Assembly: GCA_015243575.1 (NCBI GenBank)
Contig: CP042469.1
Location: 372,001 to 436,000, forward strand
Source of the DNA: Clostridiales bacterium
GTDB lineage: Bacteria > Bacillota > Clostridia > Peptostreptococcales > Anaerovoracaceae
Direction: 5' to 3'
DNA: 64,000 nt
The notes beneath the pieces are model-generated. The model was not told where the DNA came from. It made no database searches and saw only the letters and a list, made by a program, of their open reading frames with translations. Made by a program: the position numbers and the translations under genes. Of the stretch, positions 24,653 to 32,868 are shown piece by piece (within the stretch, counting starts at the first letter, position 1; every line of letters starts with the position of its first letter).

Positions 24653-26072
24653 AGTCATAATCTATATGATCTATTTTACCCTCTACACTGTTGTGTTGCT
24701 GTTTTGGGGAAAAAGCGGTTTTAAAAAGACGAATACCATCAAGGACTTCTGCGTGGCGGGAAACAGCTTGGGCTTGTTTATTAGTGTTTCGACATTTACG
24801 GCGACGCTCTTTAGTGCGGTTTCCATGCAAAGCGTAACAGGTTCTGTCTATCAATTCGGCTACTCCACCATTCTGTACTCTGTAATCGGCTGGCTGCTTG
24901 GCGGGTCCTGCCTCATCTTTGTGGCATACAAGATCAAAGAATACGATATCGTGACCGTATCTGATTATCTGAGGATACGATATCACAGCAGAAACTATCA
25001 AGCTTTTACAGGTGCTGTCACGGTGATCTGTTATATTCTTTATATCATCATACAAATTAAGGGTTTTGGAATTGTTGTCTCAGAGTTGCTGGACATCAAT
25101 TACAATATTGCGATTCTTTTGATCTACCTTTTTATCGTCTATACTGGGTTCGGTGGACTTTTCTCTGTGGCGAAGACCGATGCACTCAATATCATTCTGG
25201 TTCTGGCAGGCGTTTTACTGGTGGCGGGTAACATATTATTTGAGCTTGGGGGGATTACTGCAATTCATAAAGAGGTTGGCATGATTACTGGCGGCGCATC
25301 TTTGGATCCAACGACGGGAGGTCTATTCAGCCCTATTATGATTATAACCACGGGTATGGCCTGGGGTCTGGGAACGGCCGCTAATCCCCAGTATATTATC
25401 AGAATCTCATCTGCCAAGGATAAAAAAACGGGAATTATGATGATCTGTATCGCGGTGTATCTTCTCAGTCTTATCTATTTAGGGTTGATGGTAATCGGGA
25501 TGGGCTCCCGGGTCATGGCGCCTACCATTGATTCGGTTCAATCTGTGGATGAAATTCTGGCATATATCATCAACACGAAACTATATGCGTACACAAGCGG
25601 AGTAATGTTCATCAGCATCATTGCTGCTGCTATCTCCACAGCTAACTCGCAACTTCTGCTGCTGTCAAGCAGCTTTACCTATGATATCTACATCAATCTT
25701 TTTAAACGGGAAATTTCTAACGAACGGTTTTTGAATATCAATCGGGTCATTATATTTATCGCCGGTACGGTATCCCTTTTGTTGTCGATACAGCCTTTGG
25801 AAACGCTGCTCATCTATGGAAGCTATATTTGGAGTATCGTGGCAGTGACCTTCCTGTGCCCGCTTTACGGTGGTTTATACTGGAAAAGAGCCACCAGACA
25901 GGGCGCTGTATTTTCTTCTGCAGGAGGAATTCTGGCGGTACTTTTCTTTTACCTTGCAACCCATGGAGGAGTTTTGAAAACGGAGGTACACCCTGTGCTT
26001 CCGAGTATTCTGCTTTCGATGGCCATTTTCTATGTTGTAAGCGTTCGCACATACAGGCCGCAGGAAGGGTAA
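24645..26072 (+). CDS. Sodium:solute symporter (SSS family)
   Basis: This 475-residue polytopic transporter of the SSS family (PanF/PutP type, about 13 helices) has the typical ending of helix-rich segments such as TLLIYGSYIWSIVAVTFLCPLYGG. ATG 24645 is chosen because it follows the accessory gene with a short overlap and begins directly with the first helix; the frame is open further upstream but in sequence that codes for the accessory protein. The substrate is probably a carboxylate or other small organic solute. The kinase and regulator that follow form one operon with it. Confidence 0.87.
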   Translation: MSRVIIYMIYFTLYTVVLLFWGKSGFKKTNTIKDFCVAGNSLGLFISVSTFTATLFSAVSMQSVTGSVYQFGYSTILYSVIGWLLGGSCLIFVAYKIKEYDIVTVSDYLRIRYHSRNYQAFTGAVTVICYILYIIIQIKGFGIVVSELLDINYNIAILLIYLFIVYTGFGGLFSVAKTDALNIILVLAGVLLVAGNILFELGGITAIHKEVGMITGGASLDPTTGGLFSPIMIITTGMAWGLGTAANPQYIIRISSAKDKKTGIMMICIAVYLLSLIYLGLMVIGMGSRVMAPTIDSVQSVDEILAYIINTKLYAYTSGVMFISIIAAAISTANSQLLLLSSSFTYDIYINLFKREISNERFLNINRVIIFIAGTVSLLLSIQPLETLLIYGSYIWSIVAVTFLCPLYGGLYWKRATRQGAVFSSAGGILAVLFFYLATHGGVLKTEVHPVLPSILLSMAIFYVVSVRTYRPQEG

Positions 26073-26073
26073 T

Positions 26074-27825
26074 ATGAGATTAAAGCTTGATATTGAAAAT
26101 AAAATCCTAATCCCATTTATGATTCTGGCCATATTACCCATCACGATCTTGGGTATTGTTTCCTATTGGAATGGTTATCAACTGCTCTTTCATGACCGGC
26201 TGCAAAGCCGAGAGGAGCTGTTGGGAGAGGCGCTGGCATATATTGAGATGATTGATAGCAGGGTGCTGGAGGGGGAAGTTTCCCTTGCTGATGGCAAAGA
26301 GGAAGCTGAAACAATTTTTCGAAATATGAAACGGAGCAATCTGATTCTGCTCGAGGGAGATCGATTCCTGATTGGAGATGAAACCAGCCTAGATCAATCT
26401 GTAAGAAAAAAAATCCTGGAATCAAAGGCGGCGTTTGTTGATGCTGGAAATCACCGGTATCTGTTGCGACACTACGATAAATGGAATTGGACCCTCGTAA
26501 TGAGCATCAGCAAATCCATCTTTTTGGAGGAGCTTATTGCTATTCAGAAATATACGCTGCTTTTGACGATCATCTTTTTGGTGCTTTCCATGCAGTCTAT
26601 CATTTTCATAGCTCATCATATTTCCAAGCCCATCAAGTATTTTGCAGAGGTATGCAGAAAAGTCGAGCTTGGTAATTTAAAGGTAAAGGTGGATCTGAAT
26701 CGAGGAGACGAAATAGGCATCCTGGCTAGTTCTTTCAATCACATGATCGACCAGATGAATACAAGCACGGAAAAGCTCATTGAAATGACAAAATTCAATG
26801 AGGATATCTTAAAAAATATCGATATTGGAATTATGACCACAGATAGAGGAGGACGGCTCCTGACATTGAATCGATCAGGAAAAGAGATTCTAAAGCGATA
26901 TCAAGATGTTCCCATCATGGAGGAATTAGAACTGCAAACCCTTCAGACCATCGATCGGAAATACAGTATTAACCAGATGATTACGCTGAATGGCAGCGGC
27001 GGCAAGACAATTTATATTGATGCCGGGACTTCTCTTCTTAGAAAAGAAGATGGAAGCTTTTACGGTGCGATTTGCAGCTTTAATGATATCAGTGAGAGAA
27101 AGATGATTGAAAACAATCTCATTCGAGTTGACCGGCTTGCTTCTGTAGGACAGTTTGCGGCGGGGTTGGCACATGAGATTCGAAATCCATTGACAGGGAT
27201 TAAAACGGGGATACAGGTGATAAAAAATCGAGAGGCAAGCAAATGTAATGAGGACAGTGTGGAACTGATGGAAGGGCTAAAGGATGAAATCGACAGAATT
27301 AATAATCTGGTTACAGACCTTCTTGACTTTTCCAAGCCGAAGCAGGCGGTGAGGGAAAGGGCGGATGTAAATAAAATCATCAGAAAATCACTAGACATGG
27401 CAAAGGAAGGGATTCTCACCAAGGAAATGCAGGTATCGGTTATGTCGGAAGCGAATCAAAATTTCGTTTACGCAGACAAAGGACAAGCCGAGCAGATTTT
27501 TCTGAACATCATTACAAATGCAGTTGAAGCAGTGGAACGATGCGGCAGCCTTCGCATCCTTACCGAATTGGTACAGGAAGATGGAATTCCATGGATCCGT
27601 ATCATTTTTGAGGACGATGGTATCGGAATGGATGAGTCGCTTCTGGAAAAAATTTTTAATCCCTTCTTTACCACGAAATTAAAGGGAACTGGGCTGGGGC
27701 TTGTGGTTGTTTCCAAACTCATCGAAGAGAACAATGGGAAAATATTTATTGAAAGTCAGTTGAACAAGGGGACGAAAATCAGCGTCTTGCTGCCGGAATA
27801 TCGGAGGGATAGGAATGAAGAGTAA
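26074..27825 (+). CDS. Sensor histidine kinase, AtoS/NtrB-like
   Basis: This 583-residue membrane kinase has one helix at about 10-31, an outside sensing domain (about 32-155), a second helix (about 158-182), HAMP (about 183-236), PAS (about 240-345) and the kinase core. The phospho-acceptor box is AHEIRNPLTGIKTG. The ATP-binding part shows NAVEA, EDDGIGMDES and GTGLGLVV. It starts one base after the symporter stop and overlaps the response regulator by 11 bases. The likely role is to sense the transported solute. Confidence 0.93.
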   Translation: MRLKLDIENKILIPFMILAILPITILGIVSYWNGYQLLFHDRLQSREELLGEALAYIEMIDSRVLEGEVSLADGKEEAETIFRNMKRSNLILLEGDRFLIGDETSLDQSVRKKILESKAAFVDAGNHRYLLRHYDKWNWTLVMSISKSIFLEELIAIQKYTLLLTIIFLVLSMQSIIFIAHHISKPIKYFAEVCRKVELGNLKVKVDLNRGDEIGILASSFNHMIDQMNTSTEKLIEMTKFNEDILKNIDIGIMTTDRGGRLLTLNRSGKEILKRYQDVPIMEELELQTLQTIDRKYSINQMITLNGSGGKTIYIDAGTSLLRKEDGSFYGAICSFNDISERKMIENNLIRVDRLASVGQFAAGLAHEIRNPLTGIKTGIQVIKNREASKCNEDSVELMEGLKDEIDRINNLVTDLLDFSKPKQAVRERADVNKIIRKSLDMAKEGILTKEMQVSVMSEANQNFVYADKGQAEQIFLNIITNAVEAVERCGSLRILTELVQEDGIPWIRIIFEDDGIGMDESLLEKIFNPFFTTKLKGTGLGLVVVSKLIEENNGKIFIESQLNKGTKISVLLPEYRRDRNEE

Positions 27826-29236
27826 AGTATTGGTTATCGATGATGAAGCCATGATCTGTAAAACTTTAAAAGCAGGTCTCTGTGATATGGGGTATTCAGT
27901 GGAAACCGCATTCAATAAAGAGGACGCGCTGCGGAAGGCCGCATCCTTCAAGCCTAGTTTGGTTTTAACTGATATGAGACTTGGAAATGATAACGGAATT
28001 GAGCTCATCGATGATATCAAAAGGATCGATCATGATATTGAAGTCATCGTTATGACCGCTTACAGCGATATTGTCAGCGCAGTTTCAGCAATTAAAAAAG
28101 GGGCATTTGACTATATCAACAAGCCCTTTGAGCTTGATGAGATTGGTATTATTCTGGAACGAGCCTTGGAAAATTACAAAATTAAAAATAAAATCCTTAT
28201 TTTAGAGAAACAAAACCAGTGCTTTGAAGAGACTATGGTTGGACAATCAGATCTCATGAAGGATGTCTATGAAAAAATCGAAATTCTGTCTCAGAATGAC
28301 AGTGTTACGGTTTTGATTCTGGGTGAGACGGGAACAGGAAAGGAATTGGTTGCCGATGCCATCCATAACCACAGCATCAGGGGAGAATTTCCCATTCTTA
28401 AGATCAATTGCAGCGCGATTCCGGGACATCTTGTGGAGAGCGAACTGTTCGGTTTTGAGAAAAATGCGTTTACAGGAGCGGGAATGAAAAAAAAGGGTTT
28501 GCTGGAGATTGCCAATGGCGGAACGGTATTTCTCGATGAACTGGGCGAGATTCCCCTTGATATTCAAGCAAAGCTGCTGCGGTTTCTGGAGGAAAGAAAG
28601 TTTCGGAGAATTGGAGGGCTGGAAGATATTGAGGTCGATATCAGAATCATAACAGCAACCAACAAAGATCTGGGCCTGGCGGTGAAAGAAAAAACCTTCC
28701 GTGAGGATTTGTATTATCGTCTGAATGTGGTGCCGATTACGGTTCCCCCTCTGCGAGACAGAGGGAACGACATCTTGCTGCTTGCGAAATATTTTCTGAA
28801 AAAATATAATAAGACCTTTAAAAAAGAAATCAAAGGGTTTGACGGGCAGGCTGAGAGGGTGCTCCTTTTGTATCCCTGGCCGGGAAATATTCGTGAACTG
28901 AAAAATGTCATTGAGCGTATTGTTCTTCTTACCAATGATGAATGGATTGCACAGAAACATCTGCCTTTGGAAATCGGCAGGATTGGGCAGGCGGGATCAG
29001 AAGACTTCGCTGATGTTCCTGCTGAAACGGCGAAGGGAGATGAAAATAGCGGCAGTGATACGGGAAGTGAAGGTCGGTTTTCTCTGGATTACAAACTCGA
29101 TGCAATCGAAAAAGGTTACCTTGTTAAAGCACTGGAGAAGCATGGCGGAAACCAGACAAAAGCGGCGGAAGAATTGGGCGTGAGCCGTTTTGCATTAAGG
29201 CGAAAAATGGAAAAGCATAACCTGCTTGAGAATTGA
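27815..29236 (+). CDS. Sigma-54-dependent response regulator, AtoC/NtrC-like
   Basis: This 473-residue regulator has a receiver domain (about 1-120, phospho-site D53 in LTDMRLG), an AAA+ domain (about 140-380, Walker A GETGTGKE, Walker B GGTVFLDEL) and a Fis-type helix-turn-helix (GGNQTKAAEELGVSRFALRR). The sigma-54 contact loop reads NAFTGA where GAFTGA is usual. It is paired with the upstream kinase. The sigma-54 promoter at the divergent permease gene is its most likely target. Confidence 0.93.
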   Translation: MKSKVLVIDDEAMICKTLKAGLCDMGYSVETAFNKEDALRKAASFKPSLVLTDMRLGNDNGIELIDDIKRIDHDIEVIVMTAYSDIVSAVSAIKKGAFDYINKPFELDEIGIILERALENYKIKNKILILEKQNQCFEETMVGQSDLMKDVYEKIEILSQNDSVTVLILGETGTGKELVADAIHNHSIRGEFPILKINCSAIPGHLVESELFGFEKNAFTGAGMKKKGLLEIANGGTVFLDELGEIPLDIQAKLLRFLEERKFRRIGGLEDIEVDIRIITATNKDLGLAVKEKTFREDLYYRLNVVPITVPPLRDRGNDILLLAKYFLKKYNKTFKKEIKGFDGQAERVLLLYPWPGNIRELKNVIERIVLLTNDEWIAQKHLPLEIGRIGQAGSEDFADVPAETAKGDENSGSDTGSEGRFSLDYKLDAIEKGYLVKALEKHGGNQTKAAEELGVSRFALRRKMEKHNLLEN

Positions 29237-29279
29237 GAAGCAAAATACAGTCTGACTGCTGCCTTCGGGTTTCAAAACG

Positions 29280-29306
29280 AAAGCCCAAAGATAAGCTTTG
29301 GGCTTT
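29280..29306 (+). terminator. Hairpin after the response regulator gene
   Basis: AAAGCCCAAAG-ATAAG-CTTTGGGCTTT is a perfect 11-bp stem. The T-run is only the three bases of the stem end, so termination may be weak or act in both directions. Confidence 0.5.
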
Positions 29307-29376
29307 CCGAGGAGGAGCTATATGAAAAATAAATCTCTGTTACTTTAGTTCATCTGAGGGGTTCCCGAGATATGGC

Positions 29377-29715
29377 TTAGCTGATTTCCACCTTGTCTGA
29401 CTCTTGATAAGGAGCCAGTGTGGCGATGAGAAGTGCAACCTCGTTAGAATTGTTGATCAGATAATGGCTTTCCTCAGGCTCTACGTGTATAAACTGCCCT
29501 CTGGAAAGCGTGTGGGTTTTGCCGTCTACGACAATATCGATCACCCCTTCCATGACGTAGAAATTCTCTTCCATGATATTATGATAATGTGCCTTGAAGT
29601 CGGTGCCTGGAGGAAACTGGACGACTGCAAAGTTCATTCTGGGGCCTCTCATCAGGTATTTTGGGCCGCTGTCTCCATGGCGATATTCCAAGTCTTTTTC
29701 ATCTATTATGTACAT
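29377..29715 (-). CDS. Cupin-domain protein in the lsr locus
   Basis: This single-domain cupin of 112 residues has metal ligands in HYHNIMEENF (about 42-51) and a second motif ending in the histidine of PEESHYLI. It is the third gene of an lsrR-lsrK-cupin unit, 18 bases after lsrK, with its own AAAGGAG site. Small cupins include isomerases and sugar epimerases. Because lsrG, the usual phospho-AI-2 processing enzyme, is absent from this locus, this cupin may do that step; this is a hypothesis. Confidence 0.8.
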   Translation of the reverse strand: MYIIDEKDLEYRHGDSGPKYLMRGPRMNFAVVQFPPGTDFKAHYHNIMEENFYVMEGVIDIVVDGKTHTLSRGQFIHVEPEESHYLINNSNEVALLIATLAPYQESDKVEIS

Positions 29716-29733
29716 CTCTGTTCTCCTTTCTGC

Positions 29734-31296
29734 CTATAAGCCGGGTGCTGCCCACATCGGTGCTGTCAGGTCCAGGTTGGTCAATTCCAGGCTGTTATAA
29801 TATACTTGACGCCAAACGGCGTAAAGCTCACTGTAGGTTTTGTGGTTTTCCATGTTGGGAACATATTCGCTGTCCCACTGAACCAGCGATTTTGCGGCTT
29901 CAGGTAGATCTTTATAGATCCCCACACCGATGCCGGCTGTAATGGCAGCGCCCAAAGCAGTTGCTTCTTTCACCTTGGGTACTTTTACGGGTATTCCCAG
30001 CACGTCAGAAAGAATCTGACACCATAAGGGACTTTTGGAAGCACCGTTTGCAAAGACGATTTGATCCGGTCGTTTTCCTGTAATCTGATATACCATATCC
30101 ATATTGCCTTTTGTCACCAAGGCTGCATTCTCCATCAATGCGCGGTAGAAGGTGTACTTGTTGAATTTATCAGCATTCAAAGCAAAGTTCATAAAAGATG
30201 GTGCTGCATGCTTCCAGTTGATGAAATTCATCACATCAGAAAAGGTACATAGCATGCCATGGCATCCAGCGGGGATTTTTGCTGCTTCTTCATTCATGAT
30301 GACATAAGGGTCGACGCCGTTTTCTTCGCCTTGAATTTTTTCCGCCTGACAGAAAGCGTCTCGGTACCAGCGCATTACCAGCCCTGGAAAGAAGGCGATG
30401 GCTTCATATTGCCATAGTCCGGGAACTGCGTGGCAGTTTATCCTGACTCGGCAATTGGGGTCTTGTATCACTTCATCAGTGTTGAATTCATATTGCCAGA
30501 AGCTGCCTCCGAATACGGCGCCCTGGTTTGCTTCCACTAAGCCGACACCCACGCAGCCCAGCTGTGCATCGCCTCCGCCGGTTACCACCGGCGTTCCTTC
30601 TGCCAGTCCTGTGACAGAGGCACATTCTGCTGATACCTTTCCTGCAATGGTACCGCTCTCGAAAACTGGCGGAAAAATATCGTCTCTCAAACCGCACTTG
30701 GCTGCGATCTCCGGGAGCCAAACTCTGCCTTTCAGATCGAAGATGCCTGTTGTGCACCCGTTTGAAGGCTCGGAGGTCATAAGCCCGGTCAGCTTTGCGA
30801 TAAGCCAATCGTTGAACATGGTGATGGTTTTTGTCTTTGCATAAACTTCCGGAAGGTGATTCTTCACCCAAAGTATTCTTGGAAGTGCACCAAGGGCGAA
30901 CGTCTGGCCTGAGGGCTCATAAACTTCTTCTTCAAGGTGCATCGCCAGTTTTTTTAATTGAATCACTTCCGCTGCAGCTCGTGCGTCTACATTGGCACAG
31001 GCCCAAATTTCACAGCCGGTTTCGTCGTAGAGGACGATGCCTTCTCTCATGCTGGTGGTTGCAATTCCTGCAATGTCCGCTGGGTTGATCCCGCTTTTTG
31101 CGAGAACTTCTTTCACACAGCAAATCGCCAGCTCCCAGTTTTTGATCCAGTTAAAGTCCATGGATCCGGGATATCTTGGATCCTCTTTGTGATCCCACTC
31201 TCTTTGGGATACGCTGAGCTGATTCCCGCTGGTATCAAATATGACTGCCCGGACACTGCCGGTGCCTGCATCGATCGCCATTAAATACTGAGCCAT
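29734..31296 (-). CDS. lsrK: Autoinducer-2 kinase LsrK
   Basis: This 520-residue FGGY-family kinase phosphorylates autoinducer-2 (DPD) after uptake, giving the LsrR inducer. It shares strong LsrK features from start to end: YLMAIDAGTGSVRAVIFD, SMREGIVLYDETG, WACANVDARAA, GGGDAQLGCVG, ATALGAAITAG and the terminal MWAAPGL. Length equals the enterobacterial enzyme. It lies directly after lsrR on the same strand. The gene pair diverges from the Lsr transporter genes as in Escherichia coli. Confidence 0.95.
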   Translation of the reverse strand: MAQYLMAIDAGTGSVRAVIFDTSGNQLSVSQREWDHKEDPRYPGSMDFNWIKNWELAICCVKEVLAKSGINPADIAGIATTSMREGIVLYDETGCEIWACANVDARAAAEVIQLKKLAMHLEEEVYEPSGQTFALGALPRILWVKNHLPEVYAKTKTITMFNDWLIAKLTGLMTSEPSNGCTTGIFDLKGRVWLPEIAAKCGLRDDIFPPVFESGTIAGKVSAECASVTGLAEGTPVVTGGGDAQLGCVGVGLVEANQGAVFGGSFWQYEFNTDEVIQDPNCRVRINCHAVPGLWQYEAIAFFPGLVMRWYRDAFCQAEKIQGEENGVDPYVIMNEEAAKIPAGCHGMLCTFSDVMNFINWKHAAPSFMNFALNADKFNKYTFYRALMENAALVTKGNMDMVYQITGKRPDQIVFANGASKSPLWCQILSDVLGIPVKVPKVKEATALGAAITAGIGVGIYKDLPEAAKSLVQWDSEYVPNMENHKTYSELYAVWRQVYYNSLELTNLDLTAPMWAAPGL

Positions 31297-31308
31297 TTGA
31301 TCCCTCCT

Positions 31309-32220
31309 CTATATATCCAAAACAGCCTTTGCTGTTTCTTCGTCTGTAATCAGGATGTTGATACAGCCGGTTTTCAAGGCGGCGTCGATGGCCTCTGCCT
31401 TTTCAACGCCTCCCGCAACCGCTATTACGTTGGGGAATTCTGCCAATGCATTCGGTGGTGTGCTGATCAGATGCTTGTGAATTACTGCATCTAATACACG
31501 GCCTTCTTTATCGATAAAGTAGCCAAGGATATCACCAACAGCGCTTTCCGCTTTAAGCCTGAGCAGGTCATTGGCCGTCATGTTTCCTTCCTTTACCACG
31601 GTTGCTTTCTCTGTTACGCCGCCGACACCTACGATTGTATAGCTTGCAAGGCTGGATAGGTTCAGGACATCCTTGACGGACGGTTCATCTTTAATGGCTG
31701 TGGCCATCTCGGGTGTTGATGCAATGAACGGTGCGGGAACGATGTACCCGGTAGCGTTGGAAATGCCGCCCTCGGAGGAGATTGCATAATGCTTGACACC
31801 GCCGGTGAGCGATACAAAAGAGATCTTGGAATCGTCTGGAAGATGTAAGTTGCGCAGAATGCGGGACATGGTATCTCCAAAACCGACGTTGATAAAAGCT
31901 CCGTTTGATAGATGTTCGCCGAGATACATTGCGGCTGCGCGGGCGACGGTTTCGTTGATATCGTTTGAAATGGAAGGTACCAGAACAATTTCTTTCAATG
32001 AATAACGCTCTTCTAACTTGTGCGTTATTTCTGCCTGCTGATAAGCTTCCGCGCTGATATTAAATTGAACCATCTTTTTTTCCCGACCTTTATCCAAAAG
32101 TTTTATGACTCGCATACGGGAGATCCCCAGCCGGTCGGCAATGGCCTGCTGTGTCATATCTTCAATATAATAACACCAAATAACCTTAATCATCAAAGAG
32201 TGTTCATAATCAATGCTCAT
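31309..32220 (-). CDS. lsrR: Transcriptional repressor LsrR (SorC/DeoR family)
   Basis: This 303-residue regulator has an N-terminal helix-turn-helix (MTQQAIADRLGISRMRVIKLLDKGRE) and a C-terminal sugar-phosphate-binding domain with GVGGVTEKA and VAGGVEKA. In characterised systems LsrR represses both divergent units until phospho-AI-2 binds. It is separated by about 650 bp from lsrA and has a perfect consensus promoter in that gap. AGGAGA precedes the ATG. Confidence 0.92.
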   Translation of the reverse strand: MSIDYEHSLMIKVIWCYYIEDMTQQAIADRLGISRMRVIKLLDKGREKKMVQFNISAEAYQQAEITHKLEERYSLKEIVLVPSISNDINETVARAAAMYLGEHLSNGAFINVGFGDTMSRILRNLHLPDDSKISFVSLTGGVKHYAISSEGGISNATGYIVPAPFIASTPEMATAIKDEPSVKDVLNLSSLASYTIVGVGGVTEKATVVKEGNMTANDLLRLKAESAVGDILGYFIDKEGRVLDAVIHKHLISTPPNALAEFPNVIAVAGGVEKAEAIDAALKTGCINILITDEETAKAVLDI

Positions 32221-32231
32221 TTTCTATCTCC

Positions 32232-32279
32232 TGTGTTCTATTTCTTATTTTCTGATGTGTTCTATTTCTTGTTTTCTGA
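32232..32279. repeat. 24-bp tandem repeat in the lsrR leader
   Basis: Two directly adjoining 24-bp copies (32232-32255 and 32256-32279) differ by one base, and a partial third copy follows. They lie just before the lsrR ribosome binding site, inside the leader of the lsrR transcript. Confidence 0.8.
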
Positions 32280-32374
32280 TTGTTCTCTTTACCACATTAC
32301 CACAAATTTTACCTACTGAAACAAATTTGAAGTAGAATTTATTATTTCTATTACCTGTTAATAAAAGCAAGATT

Positions 32375-32386
32375 CGTTACAAATGT
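32375..32386. promoter_or_regulatory. Candidate LsrR operator, lsrR side
   Basis: GTTACAAATGTT lies about 30 bp downstream of the expected lsrR start site and shares ACAAATGTT with GTAACAAATGTT at 32592-32603 on the lsrA side. One copy lies near each divergent promoter, which fits a shared repressor site. Confidence 0.35.
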
Positions 32387-32419
32387 TTTTAAATTAATAA
32401 TATGTTCTAATTTAAACCC

Positions 32420-32448
32420 ATTATAAAGCGAAACGAAATTGCTGTCAA
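32420..32448 (-). promoter_or_regulatory. Perfect consensus sigma-A promoter of lsrR
   Basis: On the minus strand TTGACA (32443-32448), 17 bp, TATAAT (32420-32425). The leader before lsrR is about 190 bases. Confidence 0.85.
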
Positions 32449-32602
32449 CCTATTTATTTTGAAGGCAAAAACAAGAATTGAATTACATAAAATGGGATAA
32501 TATCAAATATATTCGTGAAATTTGACGTGTATCTTCTATTTTATATATTGTAATGATGTGAGAATGAATGCAATGATAATATAAATTTTTGTGTAACAAA
32601 TG
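32449..32602. other. Central part of the lsrR-lsrA divergent region
   Basis: This part is very AT-rich and contains no gene. The GTAACAAATGTT copy of the candidate LsrR site lies at 32592-32603, overlapping the edge of the lsrA -35 box. Confidence 0.4.
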
Positions 32603-32631
32603 TTGACAACGGGAACAAAAAGCATTATGAT
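32603..32631 (+). promoter_or_regulatory. Sigma-A promoter of the lsrACDBF operon
   Basis: TTGACA (32603-32608), 17 bp, TATGAT (32626-32631). A long leader of about 230 bases follows before lsrA, with a repeated TTTGAAAACAATA-like stretch near 32720-32765. Confidence 0.75.
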
Positions 32632-32868
32632 GAAACAAAATATTAAATGAATAACTAATGTTATGGACAGCTTGGGTTGACAAGGATGACTCATTTGCAC
32701 CCTGTCAACCAATACTTATATTGTTTTCAAAATAGAATCATGGATATATTTGAAAACAATACAATGCTATTTCCCTTGCGGCAACGCCGCTTATAGACAA
32801 CGTGGTTGTCTATCTATTTAATTAAAAATAGTATTAGGTCGTTTCAGATTGAGATGGAGGATTCTTTT

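Noticed and set aside
28247-28960. 237-codon open frame on the minus strand over the sigma-54 activator gene
   Set aside because: The AAA+ domain is coded on the plus strand; no ribosome site or motif in the minus frame.
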